NCBI GenBank assembly: GCA_026398835.1
Contig: JAPLSD010000113.1
Coordinates: 1 to 5,222 of the forward strand
Length of the DNA stretch: 5,222 nt
From: Pseudomonas sp.
GTDB lineage: Bacteria; Pseudomonadota; Gammaproteobacteria; Pseudomonadales; Pseudomonadaceae
Direction: 5' to 3'
In this document: positions 1-5,222 of the stretch, piece after piece
Numbering within the stretch: the first letter of the stretch is position 1
Layout of the letters: every line of letters begins with the position of its first letter
Notes under the pieces: generated by a model
What the model saw: the letters and a program-made list of their open reading frames with translations, nothing else
Database searches by the model: none
What the model was told of the DNA's origin: nothing
Translations under genes and position numbers: made by a program

Positions 1-1185
1 ATTTGCATGCAACCCAACTCTGGCGCTCAAGGCGAATACGCCGGGTTGCTGGCAATCCGCAAATACCACGAAAGTCGCCAGCAGGGCGCGCGCAACATCT
101 GCCTGATTCCTGCTTCCGCCCACGGCACCAACCCCGCTTCAGCACAGATGGCAGGGATGCAGGTAGTGATCGTCGAGTGCGACGATGCCGGCAACGTCGA
201 TCTGGACGACCTGAAAGCCAAGGCCCAGGCTGCAGACGACAAGTTGTCGTGCCTGATGGCGACCTATCCGTCGACCCATGGCGTGTACGAAGAGGGCATC
301 AGCGAGATCTGTGAAGTGATCCACAGCCACGGCGGCCAGGTGTACATGGACGGGGCTAACCTCAACGCTCAGGTTGGGCTGGCGCGGCCGGCGGATATCG
401 GCGCCGACGTTTCCCACATGAATTTGCACAAGACGTTCTGCATCCCCCATGGCGGCGGAGGCCCCGGCATGGGGCCGATTGGCGTGCGGGCGCACCTGGC
501 GCCGTTCGTCGCCAATCACCCGGTGGTGCCGATCGAAGGTCCGCAGCCAGAGAACGGAGCGGTCAGCGCGGCGCCTTGGGGCAGTGCGAGTATTCTGCCG
601 ATCAGTTGGATGTATATCGCGCTGATGGGGCCGCAACTGGCCGATGCCAGCGAAGTGGCTATCCTCGCGGCGAACTACCTGGCCGAGCATTTGAGCGGCG
701 CCTTCCCGGTGCTCTACACCGGGCGAAACGGCCGGGTGGCCCACGAATGCATCCTCGATTTGCGGCCGCTCAAGGCGCTAACCGGGATCAGCGAGGAGGA
801 TGTCGCCAAGCGCTTGATGGACTACGGCTTCCATGCGCCGACCATGTCGTTTCCGGTGCCGGGTACGCTGATGGTCGAACCGACTGAAAGCGAGTCCAAG
901 GCTGAACTGGATCGTTTCATCGAAGCGATGCTGAGCATCCGCGCCGAAATAGCCCTGGTGCAGAACGGCACCTGGCCCGGCGAAGACAACCCGTTGAAAC
1001 GCTCGCCCCATACGCTGGCGGATATCACCGGCGTCTGGGAACGGTCATACAGCATCGATCAGGCGGTGACGCCCACGGCTCACACCAAGGCCCATAAGTA
1101 CTGGCCGACGGTGAACCGCGTCGATAATGTCTATGGCGATCGAAACCTTTTCTGTGCCTGCGTGCCGGTGGATGCCTATCGCTGA
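1..1185 (+). CDS. gcvP: Glycine dehydrogenase (aminomethyl-transferring), P-protein of the glycine cleavage system, C-terminal part
   Basis: P-protein is a cytoplasmic PLP enzyme that decarboxylates glycine and passes the aminomethyl group to the lipoyl arm of GcvH, feeding one-carbon units to folate through GcvT. The window opens inside the gene; the frame runs from base 1 and gives 394 residues before TGA, about 40 % of the usual ~950. The stretch carries the family blocks in order: [13 protein letters not shown] near the start, [19 protein letters not shown], then [21 protein letters not shown]. In that last block the lysine codon at 430-432 is the expected Schiff-base residue for [25 protein letters not shown] and the ending [20 protein letters not shown] match the E. 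coli protein almost residue for residue as I remember it. The frame is intact. The ATG at base 7 is an internal methionine, not the start. Any promoter or glycine riboswitch lies outside the window. Identification is near certain. Confidence 0.98.
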   Translation: MCMQPNSGAQGEYAGLLAIRKYHESRQQGARNICLIPASAHGTNPASAQMAGMQVVIVECDDAGNVDLDDLKAKAQAADDKLSCLMATYPSTHGVYEEGISEICEVIHSHGGQVYMDGANLNAQVGLARPADIGADVSHMNLHKTFCIPHGGGGPGMGPIGVRAHLAPFVANHPVVPIEGPQPENGAVSAAPWGSASILPISWMYIALMGPQLADASEVAILAANYLAEHLSGAFPVLYTGRNGRVAHECILDLRPLKALTGISEEDVAKRLMDYGFHAPTMSFPVPGTLMVEPTESESKAELDRFIEAMLSIRAEIALVQNGTWPGEDNPLKRSPHTLADITGVWERSYSIDQAVTPTAHTKAHKYWPTVNRVDNVYGDRNLFCACVPVDAYR

Positions 1186-1212
1186 TCACTTGTTTGATTA
1201 AAAAACGGACAA

Positions 1213-1242
1213 AAAAATGCCGCTCAAGGGAGCGGCATTTTT
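1213..1242. terminator. Bidirectional intrinsic terminator between gcvP and the convergent DUF2388 gene
   Basis: A perfect 13-bp inverted repeat (1213-1225 pairing with 1230-1242) surrounds a 4-base AAGG loop. The core of the stem is ATGCCGCTC/GAGCGGCAT, flanked by an A-run on the left and a T-run on the right. Read on the plus strand the hairpin ends in TTTTTATTT, 27 bases after the gcvP stop. Read on the minus strand it ends in a run of seven T, 18 bases after the stop of the DUF2388 gene. It therefore has the form of a rho-independent terminator in both directions and fits the convergent arrangement of the two genes. Confidence 0.92.
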
Positions 1243-1260
1243 ATTTAGCAGAGCAGAAAA

Positions 1261-1581
1261 TCACTCTTGGGCAACGGCATTCTTCGCGAGAATTGCGTTA
1301 GCCAGTTCCATGTCGGTGGCCTGCAAACCCGGGTTGTCGGCACGGACTTTCTGCATCGCGGCTTCCAGATACGGGCCGCGAATACCGCCATCGCTGGCAA
1401 CGAAGCTGCTGGCGTCGTCTTGAGCGGCGATGACCAGCTTGTGATCCCTGGAGGTCAGGTAGGTGGACCCAGTGGTTGCACCTGAGGTAAGGACGTTACG
1501 CCAGAAGGTGTCCTCCGCCATTGCCGAACCGACAGGAAAGGACAGCAAGGCCAGGGTGGCGACAGCTAATTTGAGACGCAT
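1261..1581 (-). CDS. Small exported DUF2388 (TIGR02448-type) protein of unknown function
   Basis: This gene encodes 106 residues. The first 22 form a typical Sec signal peptide: MRLK, a hydrophobic core (LAVATLALLSFPVG), then SAMA before ED, giving a likely signal peptidase I site after Ala22. The mature part is about 84 residues. It carries the pattern I associate with DUF2388: SGATTGSTYLTS (33-44), AAQDDASSFVAS (52-63) and GIRGPYLEAAM (66-76). The protein has no cysteine, so it is neither a lipoprotein nor disulphide-bonded. It should be periplasmic or secreted; no biochemical function is known to me. The start is supported by GGAG (1588-1591) six bases upstream. It lies 66 bases after the nfeD stop with no visible terminator between, so read-through from qmcA-nfeD is plausible. 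Transcription should end at the hairpin 1213-1242. Family assignment is from memory of its motifs. Confidence 0.88.
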   Translation of the reverse strand: MRLKLAVATLALLSFPVGSAMAEDTFWRNVLTSGATTGSTYLTSRDHKLVIAAQDDASSFVASDGGIRGPYLEAAMQKVRADNPGLQATDMELANAILAKNAVAQE

Positions 1582-1647
1582 GGGTGACTCCGACTTTGGG
1601 TTATCTGGCGCGTTGGATGCTCGATACCCTACTGAGTTCCGTTGCCC

Positions 1648-2097
1648 TCAATCGATGGGTTTTACCTGGATGATGACGCCTTCCTGGCCGATCACCCGAA
1701 CACGGGAGCCGACGGGCGCATCCGGCCCTTTGGCCATCCATACACCGTCGGCGACCTTGATCTTGCCTCGGCCGCCGACAATCGCTTCATGTACCACGAA
1801 GGTTTTACCGATCAACTCCTGACCACGCAGATTGAGGGTCGGTTGATCGCTGGCTCTGACGGCGCTGCGCTGGCGTTTCCACCAGTACAAGGCTGTCAGC
1901 ACTGATAGCAAGCCGAACAGCAGCAATTGCACTTCCCAGGACAGGCCCGGGATCAGGAAGGTCAGTACGCCGACTGCGGCAGCGGCCATGCCGACCCAGA
2001 GCAAATAACCACCGGCGCCGAACACTTCGAGAATCAACAAGACGGTGCCCAATGCCAGCCAGTCCCAGAACGACACATGCTGCAGGAATGTCCACAT
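1648..2097 (-). CDS. Short-form NfeD family membrane protein, partner of the SPFH protein
   Basis: NfeD proteins are inner-membrane partners of SPFH/stomatin-type proteins; the E. coli counterpart is YbbJ beside QmcA. The product is 149 residues and is the short form without the N-terminal ClpP-like serine protease domain. Residues 11-73 hold a hydrophobic region with probably three membrane segments (about 12-28, 30-50, 55-73), ending in WWKRQR, which marks a cytoplasmic side. Residues 90-147 form the NfeD C-terminal OB-fold domain, with LRGQELIGKTFVV, GGRGKIKVADGVWMAKG and VGSRVRVIGQEGVIIQV. I chose the ATG at 2095-2097 because GAGG (2106-2109) precedes it by eight bases; the frame stays open 69 bases further upstream, but that start would add a charged tail and overlap the upstream gene. 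That GAGG overlaps the qmcA stop codon, with only 10 bases between the genes, so translation is probably coupled. Family certain; exact role unproven. Confidence 0.93.
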   Translation of the reverse strand: MWTFLQHVSFWDWLALGTVLLILEVFGAGGYLLWVGMAAAAVGVLTFLIPGLSWEVQLLLFGLLSVLTALYWWKRQRSAVRASDQPTLNLRGQELIGKTFVVHEAIVGGRGKIKVADGVWMAKGPDAPVGSRVRVIGQEGVIIQVKPID

Positions 2098-2107
2098 AGG
2101 TCGCGCC

Positions 2108-3028
2108 TCAGGCTTTTTTGCTATCGAACGTGGCTTTGACGATTTCGCCGATGCCGCCAACGGCACCGATTACCTGGCTGGCCTCCAGCGGCATCAGAAT
2201 GACTTTGCTGTTGTTGGCTGACGCCAGTTTGCCCAGCGCATCGATGTATTTCTGCGCGACGAAGTAGTTGATTGCCTGCACGTTACCGCTGGCAATCGCT
2301 TCGGATACCACCTGAGTGGCCCTGGCTTCGGCTTCTGCTTGTCGCTCGCGGGCTTCGGATTCGAGGAACGCGGCCTGGCGGCCACCTTCGGCTTCGAGGA
2401 TCTGCGCCTGCTTTTTACCTTCGGCGGTCAGAATCGCCGACGCTCGCAGACCTTCGGCTTCGAGAATTTGTGCGCGCTTGATCCGCTCGGCTTTCATTTG
2501 CCCGGACATGGCTGCCATCAGGTCCGCGGGCGGGCTGATGTCCTTGATCTCGATCCGGGTGATCTTGATGCCCCACGGCGCGGTAGCTTCGTCGACGGTG
2601 CGCAGCAGTTTCTCGTTGATGCCGTCACGCTGGCTGAGCATCGCGTCCAGCTCCATGGAGCCGAGCACGGTACGGATGTTGGTTTGCAGCAGATTGCGGA
2701 TTGCGTGTTCGAGGTTGTTCACCTCATAGGCGGCCTGGGCGGTATTGACCACCTGGAAGAAGCACACGGCATCGATCTGCACGGTAGCGTTGTCGGCGGT
2801 GATGACTTCCTGCGGCGGGATGTCCAGCACGCTTTCCATCACGTTCATCTTGCGGCCGATGCGGTCCATGACCGGGATGATGATGTTCAGGCCTGGCTTC
2901 AGGGTGTTGGTGTAGCGGCCGAAACGCTCGACCGTCCACTGATAGCCCTGCGGAACCACCTTGAAGCCCATGAACACAATGGCGATGGCCAGGCCGACAA
3001 AAAGTAAAAGCACGCTACCGATCTGCAT
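2108..3028 (-). CDS. qmcA: SPFH/band 7 (stomatin, paraslipin-type) membrane protein, QmcA-like
   Basis: The 306-residue product matches the length and sequence of E. coli QmcA (YbbK) as I remember it. An N-terminal membrane anchor (about 3-21) is followed by the SPFH domain (about 22-180). That domain has the conserved blocks [52 protein letters not shown] and [17 protein letters not shown]. Residues 180-240 form an Ala/Glu-rich helix with 11-residue periodicity (Ile/Leu pairs at 188, 199, 210, 221), then [22 protein letters not shown] and a hydrophobic C-terminal tail. Such proteins form large oligomers or cages at the membrane and organise membrane domains; QmcA has been tied to the FtsH/HflKC quality-control system in E. 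coli. The start has AGGGA (3035-3039) six bases upstream. It is followed at once by nfeD, the usual partner. No defects are seen. Confidence 0.95.
   Translation of the reverse strand: MQIGSVLLLFVGLAIAIVFMGFKVVPQGYQWTVERFGRYTNTLKPGLNIIIPVMDRIGRKMNVMESVLDIPPQEVITADNATVQIDAVCFFQVVNTAQAAYEVNNLEHAIRNLLQTNIRTVLGSMELDAMLSQRDGINEKLLRTVDEATAPWGIKITRIEIKDISPPADLMAAMSGQMKAERIKRAQILEAEGLRASAILTAEGKKQAQILEAEGGRQAAFLESEARERQAEAEARATQVVSEAIASGNVQAINYFVAQKYIDALGKLASANNSKVILMPLEASQVIGAVGGIGEIVKATFDSKKA
2352..2483 (-). repeat. qmcA: Four imperfect 33-base units coding the 11-residue coiled-coil repeat of QmcA
   Basis: On the plus strand the string CTTCGG recurs at exactly 33-base steps, in units beginning at about 2352, 2385, 2418 and 2451. 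The 2385 and 2451 units share CCTTCGGCTTCGAG. In the protein this corresponds to [23 protein letters not shown] and AFLESEA, with hydrophobic pairs at residues 188, 199, 210 and 221. The repeat is a protein-structural (hendecad) feature of SPFH helices rather than a mobile or regulatory repeat. Confidence 0.8.
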
Positions 3029-3074
3029 AACATTTCCCTGTTCACGTTTTAATCAATGAGGCTGCAATGGCCTG

Positions 3075-3103
3075 ATTGTAGCGGCGTGGGGTGGGCATAA
3101 GAA
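3075..3103 (-). promoter_or_regulatory. Candidate sigma-70 promoter for qmcA-nfeD
   Basis: In the 122-base gap between the ATPase gene and qmcA, the minus strand carries TACAAT (3075-3080), which matches five of six positions of the -10 consensus. Seventeen bases upstream is TTCTTA (3098-3103), a weak -35 with three matches. It would leave a leader of about 40 bases before the qmcA start. The -10 is good but the -35 is poor, so this is a prediction from pattern only. No intrinsic terminator for the ATPase gene is visible in the same gap. Confidence 0.4.
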
Positions 3104-3150
3104 CCGATTAGTGCGGCTTGCATCATCAGGAGACAAAGTCCCTTCTTTCC

Positions 3151-4932
3151 TTACTTCTGCTCACTCTGCGGTGTCACGCGCAGCACCTCCTCAATCGTGG
3201 TCAACCCGGCGGCGACTTTTTGCGCGCCCGACAGTCGCAGGCTGCGCATGCCTTCCTTGAACGCTTGATGACGCACGGCCAGCAGATCGGTGTCAGGGTG
3301 GATAAGCGCTTTGACGTTGTCGCTCAGCAACATGATTTCGTAGACCCCGGCCCGTCCTCGATAACCTGTATCGCGGCACTCCAGGCAACCGATTGCCCGT
3401 TGGGCGTTGGTCGGTAATGGCGCTTGCCAGGGCTTGGTCAAGGTTTGCCAGTCGTCTTCACCCAGACTCAGTGGTGCTTTGCAGTGTGGGCAAAGGGTGC
3501 GCACCAGGCGTTGGGCCATAACGCCGAGTACGGTGGCTTTGATCAAGTAATGCGGCACGCCGAGTTCCAGCAGCCGGCTAATGGCGCTGGGGGCGTCGTT
3601 GGTGTGCAACGTCGACAGGACCAAATGCCCGGTAAGTGCAGCCTGGATCGCCATTTCCGCGGTTTCCAGATCACGTATTTCGCCGATCATGATGATGTCC
3701 GGGTCTTGCCGCATCAGCGCCCGCACGCCGCTGGCAAAGGTCAGGTCGATGTTGTGCTGAACCTGCATCTGGTTGAACGCCGGTTCGACCATCTCGATCG
3801 GGTCTTCGATGGTGCAGAGGTTGACCTCAGGCGTCGCCAGTTTCTTCAGTGTGGTGTAGAGCGTGGTGGTTTTGCCCGAACCGGTGGGGCCGGTGACCAG
3901 AATGATGCCATTGGGCTGGCGGGTCATGTCTTGCCAGCGGCGCAGGTCTTCGGCAGAAAAACCCAGCTGGTCGAAGTCCTTGAGCAGCACTTCGGGATCG
4001 AAAATCCGCATGACCATTTTTTCGCCAAAGGCCGTCGGTAACGTCGACAGCCGCAACTCGACTTCGCCACCGTCCGGGGTTTTGGTTTTGACCCGGCCGT
4101 CCTGGGGTTTGCGCTTTTCCGCGACATTCATTCGGCCCAGGCTTTTCAGGCGACTGACGATGGCCATGGTCACCTGTGGCGGGAATTGGTAGACGTTGTG
4201 CAGCACGCCGTCGATGCGAAAGCGTACGGTGCCTTGCTCGCGACGCGGTTCGATGTGGATGTCACTGGCACGCTGCTGGAAGGCGTACTGGAACAGCCAG
4301 TCGACGATATTGACGATGTGCGCGTCGTTGGCATCCGGTTCCTGATCACTGGCGCCGAGGTTGAGCAACTGTTCGAAGTTGCCCAGGGTGTTCATTTTTT
4401 GATCGGAGTTGTTGGCGCCGCTGACCGACTTTGCCAGCCGGAAAAACTCCACGGTAAAGCGCTGGATGTCCGCCGGGTTGGCCACCACGCGTTTGATCGG
4501 CAGCTTCAGGACGTGGGTCAGGTCGGCTTCCCAAGCGGTGACGTAGGGTTGCGCGCTGGCCACGGTCACCGCATCGCGGTCGATCGAAACCGCGAGGATT
4601 TTGTGGCGTTGGGCGAAGGCATAGGACATCAGAGGGGTAATACCCGCGACGTTGATTTTCAGCGGGTCAATGCGCAAATACGGCTGACCGGCCTGCTGCG
4701 CGAGCCATAGGGTCAGGCTCTCCAGGTCGAGCCGTTTGCCGGGGCGGCTGAGGTCATCGAGGTGTTGGCTGGCGAGGAACTCCAGCGGGTGGAGCTGACT
4801 ATTGGTGGCATTGCGTCGTGTGCTCAGCGCGTGTTCGGCCGAATCCTGGCTGATAAAGCCTTGGGCGACCAGTTCACGCAGCAGATCATTGAGATCCAGC
4901 CAGCGGTCCTGAGTGAGGAGGGAAACGGACAT
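3151..4932 (-). CDS. Stand-alone GspE/PilB-type secretion (type II / type IV pilus) ATPase
   Basis: This 593-residue cytoplasmic ATPase belongs to the family that drives pseudopilus or pilus assembly, with all hallmarks intact. The Asp box is around 222-241 (RASDIHIEPR to RFRIDG). Walker A is GPTGSGKTT at 348-356. Walker B is DIIMIGE at 412-418. The His box is TGHLVLSTLHTND at 434-446. A CPHC (481-484) plus CLEC (516-519) pair forms the zinc-binding tetracysteine loop typical of GspE and PilB but absent from PilT. The first ~165 residues resemble the MshEN/T2SSE N-terminal domain but lack parts of its nucleotide-binding consensus. The start at 4930-4932 is set by AAGGAG; an in-frame ATG nine codons upstream has no such site. 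No other secretion or pilus gene is visible, so which machine it powers, if any, cannot be told. I recall a similar lone ATPase near gcvP1 in P. aeruginosa, annotated as a probable secretion pathway ATPase. Confidence 0.94.
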   Translation of the reverse strand: MSVSLLTQDRWLDLNDLLRELVAQGFISQDSAEHALSTRRNATNSQLHPLEFLASQHLDDLSRPGKRLDLESLTLWLAQQAGQPYLRIDPLKINVAGITPLMSYAFAQRHKILAVSIDRDAVTVASAQPYVTAWEADLTHVLKLPIKRVVANPADIQRFTVEFFRLAKSVSGANNSDQKMNTLGNFEQLLNLGASDQEPDANDAHIVNIVDWLFQYAFQQRASDIHIEPRREQGTVRFRIDGVLHNVYQFPPQVTMAIVSRLKSLGRMNVAEKRKPQDGRVKTKTPDGGEVELRLSTLPTAFGEKMVMRIFDPEVLLKDFDQLGFSAEDLRRWQDMTRQPNGIILVTGPTGSGKTTTLYTTLKKLATPEVNLCTIEDPIEMVEPAFNQMQVQHNIDLTFASGVRALMRQDPDIIMIGEIRDLETAEMAIQAALTGHLVLSTLHTNDAPSAISRLLELGVPHYLIKATVLGVMAQRLVRTLCPHCKAPLSLGEDDWQTLTKPWQAPLPTNAQRAIGCLECRDTGYRGRAGVYEIMLLSDNVKALIHPDTDLLAVRHQAFKEGMRSLRLSGAQKVAAGLTTIEEVLRVTPQSEQK

Positions 4933-4937
4933 GCGGG

Positions 4938-4943
4938 CTCCTT
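4938..4943 (-). promoter_or_regulatory. Strong ribosome-binding site fixing the ATPase start
   Basis: The minus strand reads AAGGAG followed by five bases and the ATG at 4932-4930. This near-ideal Shine-Dalgarno lies inside the longer open frame that begins at 4959, and so argues that the true first residue is the Met of MSVSLL rather than the upstream Met. Confidence 0.85.
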
Positions 4944-4969
4944 TTGAACAATCCTGCAACTAGCGGTTT

Positions 4970-4983
4970 AGACGTGTGCGTCT
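4970..4983. promoter_or_regulatory. Short inverted repeat in the leader of the ATPase gene
   Basis: AGACG (4970-4974) and CGTCT (4979-4983) are complementary arms around TGTG. The element lies about 40 bases upstream of the ATPase start codon. It could be a small hairpin in the mRNA leader or a protein-binding site; a 5-bp stem is short and may be chance. Confidence 0.25.
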
Positions 4984-5021
4984 CTGACCACAGATTGCCA
5001 AGAATAGTCCCCGGATGATCC

Positions 5022-5033
5022 GACCGTTCGGTC
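5022..5033. promoter_or_regulatory. Possible TetR-type operator upstream of the ATPase gene
   Basis: GACCG-TT-CGGTC is a perfect inverted repeat of two 5-base arms around two bases, the general form of many TetR-family operators. It sits about 90 bases upstream of the ATPase start, inside the 140-base noncoding gap 4933-5072. Another small inverted repeat, CGGAT-G-ATCCG (5012-5022), abuts and shares one base with it. I see no convincing -10/-35 pair in this gap, so the promoter it might control is not defined. No regulator gene is in the window. Confidence 0.35.
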
Positions 5034-5072
5034 ATTACCAAACCAAGCATTGCGAGTTTTTGCTGACGGGCC

Positions 5073-5222
5073 TCAGCCGGCTGCTTGTGCGGGCTGCTGA
5101 GCCCATGAAGCATCAGCAGGCTGCAAGTCCACTGAGCAAACACTGATCAAGTTACGGAGTTTTTCAGCGATCACTTGGGCGCGGTGCCAGCTCAGCCCGT
5201 CGAGCACCACATCGATCGATAG
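5073..5222 (-). CDS. C-terminal end of an unidentified protein (partial)
   Basis: The minus strand is open from the window edge (5222) to a TGA at 5075-5073, giving 49 residues with no start codon expected in view. The sequence begins LSIDVVLDGLSWHRAQVIAEKL, continues through RNLISVCSVDL and ends in an Ala/Gln-rich tail (WAQQPAQAAG). The first half looks like a beta strand followed by an amphipathic helix, with C- or G-ending codons common, as in the neighbouring genes; the tail looks disordered. The competing open frame on the same strand (5143-4886) overlaps the start of the ATPase gene and reads as non-protein-like sequence. I do not recognise the family. The gene lies in the same direction as the ATPase, 140 bases upstream of its start. 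That this is a real gene end is likely but not certain. Confidence 0.6.
   Translation of the reverse strand, partial: LSIDVVLDGLSWHRAQVIAEKLRNLISVCSVDLQPADASWAQQPAQAAG

Noticed and set aside
139..744. Minus-strand open frame (201 codons) opposite gcvP
   Set aside because: gcvP is certain on the other strand; this frame has no recognisable protein features.
2339..3007. Long plus-strand open frame (222 codons) opposite qmcA
   Set aside because: It is the antisense shadow of a well-conserved gene. Its product is rich in His, Asp and Gly as expected from reading GC-rich codons backwards, and it has no recognisable domain.
3120..3150. Possible terminator just after the ATPase stop (GGGAC-TTT-GTCTC on the minus strand)
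   Set aside because: The stem is only five pairs with one G-U and no T-run follows; support is too weak.
3424..4041. Long plus-strand open frame (205 codons) opposite the ATPase gene
   Set aside because: It overlaps the conserved Walker and zinc-loop regions on the other strand, and its sequence has no family features; it is a shadow of the high GC third-position bias.
5068..5104. Hairpin (GGG plus CTCAGC pairing with GCTGAG plus CCC, one bulged base) around the stop of the partial gene, considered as a terminator
   Set aside because: The stem is interrupted, the loop is large and there is no T-tract after it on the minus strand, so it does not qualify as an intrinsic terminator.
4886..5143. 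Minus-strand open frame (85 codons) ahead of and overlapping the ATPase start
   Set aside because: It runs through the noncoding leader and over the ATPase RBS and start, has no good RBS of its own, and its composition does not look like a folded protein.
1..5222. Mobile elements, CRISPR arrays, tRNA or rRNA genes
   Set aside because: I looked for direct repeats with spacers, transposase-like frames, terminal inverted repeats and cloverleaf-like segments and saw none. Gene order and base composition look like ordinary core chromosome.

Overview
The window looks like chromosome of a Pseudomonas species, probably from the P. fluorescens lineage. This rests on the GC-rich codon use, a GcvP very close to the gammaproteobacterial form, a small exported DUF2388 (TIGR02448-type) protein that I know mainly from pseudomonads, and the pairing of a QmcA-like SPFH protein with an NfeD partner. 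The assignment is from protein-level recognition only; no database search was run.

Layout. Bases 1-1185 (+) are the C-terminal ~40 % of glycine dehydrogenase (decarboxylating), GcvP, including the PLP-binding lysine; the gene enters from outside the window. A strong 13-bp hairpin at 1213-1242, with A and T tracts on both sides, sits between gcvP and the convergent gene and can terminate transcription from both directions. Everything from 1261 to the end is on the minus strand. In transcription order these are the C-terminal end of an unidentified gene (5222-5073), a GspE/PilB-type secretion ATPase (4932-3151), a QmcA-like SPFH protein (3028-2108), a short NfeD protein (2097-1648) and a small exported DUF2388 protein (1581-1261).

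How the genes may work together. GcvP belongs to the glycine cleavage system and is unrelated to the minus-strand genes. QmcA and NfeD are a classic membrane pair, separated by 10 bases with the nfeD ribosome-binding site overlapping the qmcA stop, so they are almost certainly co-transcribed. The DUF2388 gene follows after 66 bases with no visible terminator and ends at the shared bidirectional terminator, so it may be the third gene of that unit. The ATPase appears as a stand-alone gene: no secretin, inner-membrane platform or pseudopilin gene is present in the window.

No clearly new system is visible. The points most worth a second look are the orphan secretion ATPase with its degenerate N-terminal domain, the inverted repeats in its leader (one resembling a TetR-family operator), and the possible three-gene qmcA-nfeD-DUF2388 unit.
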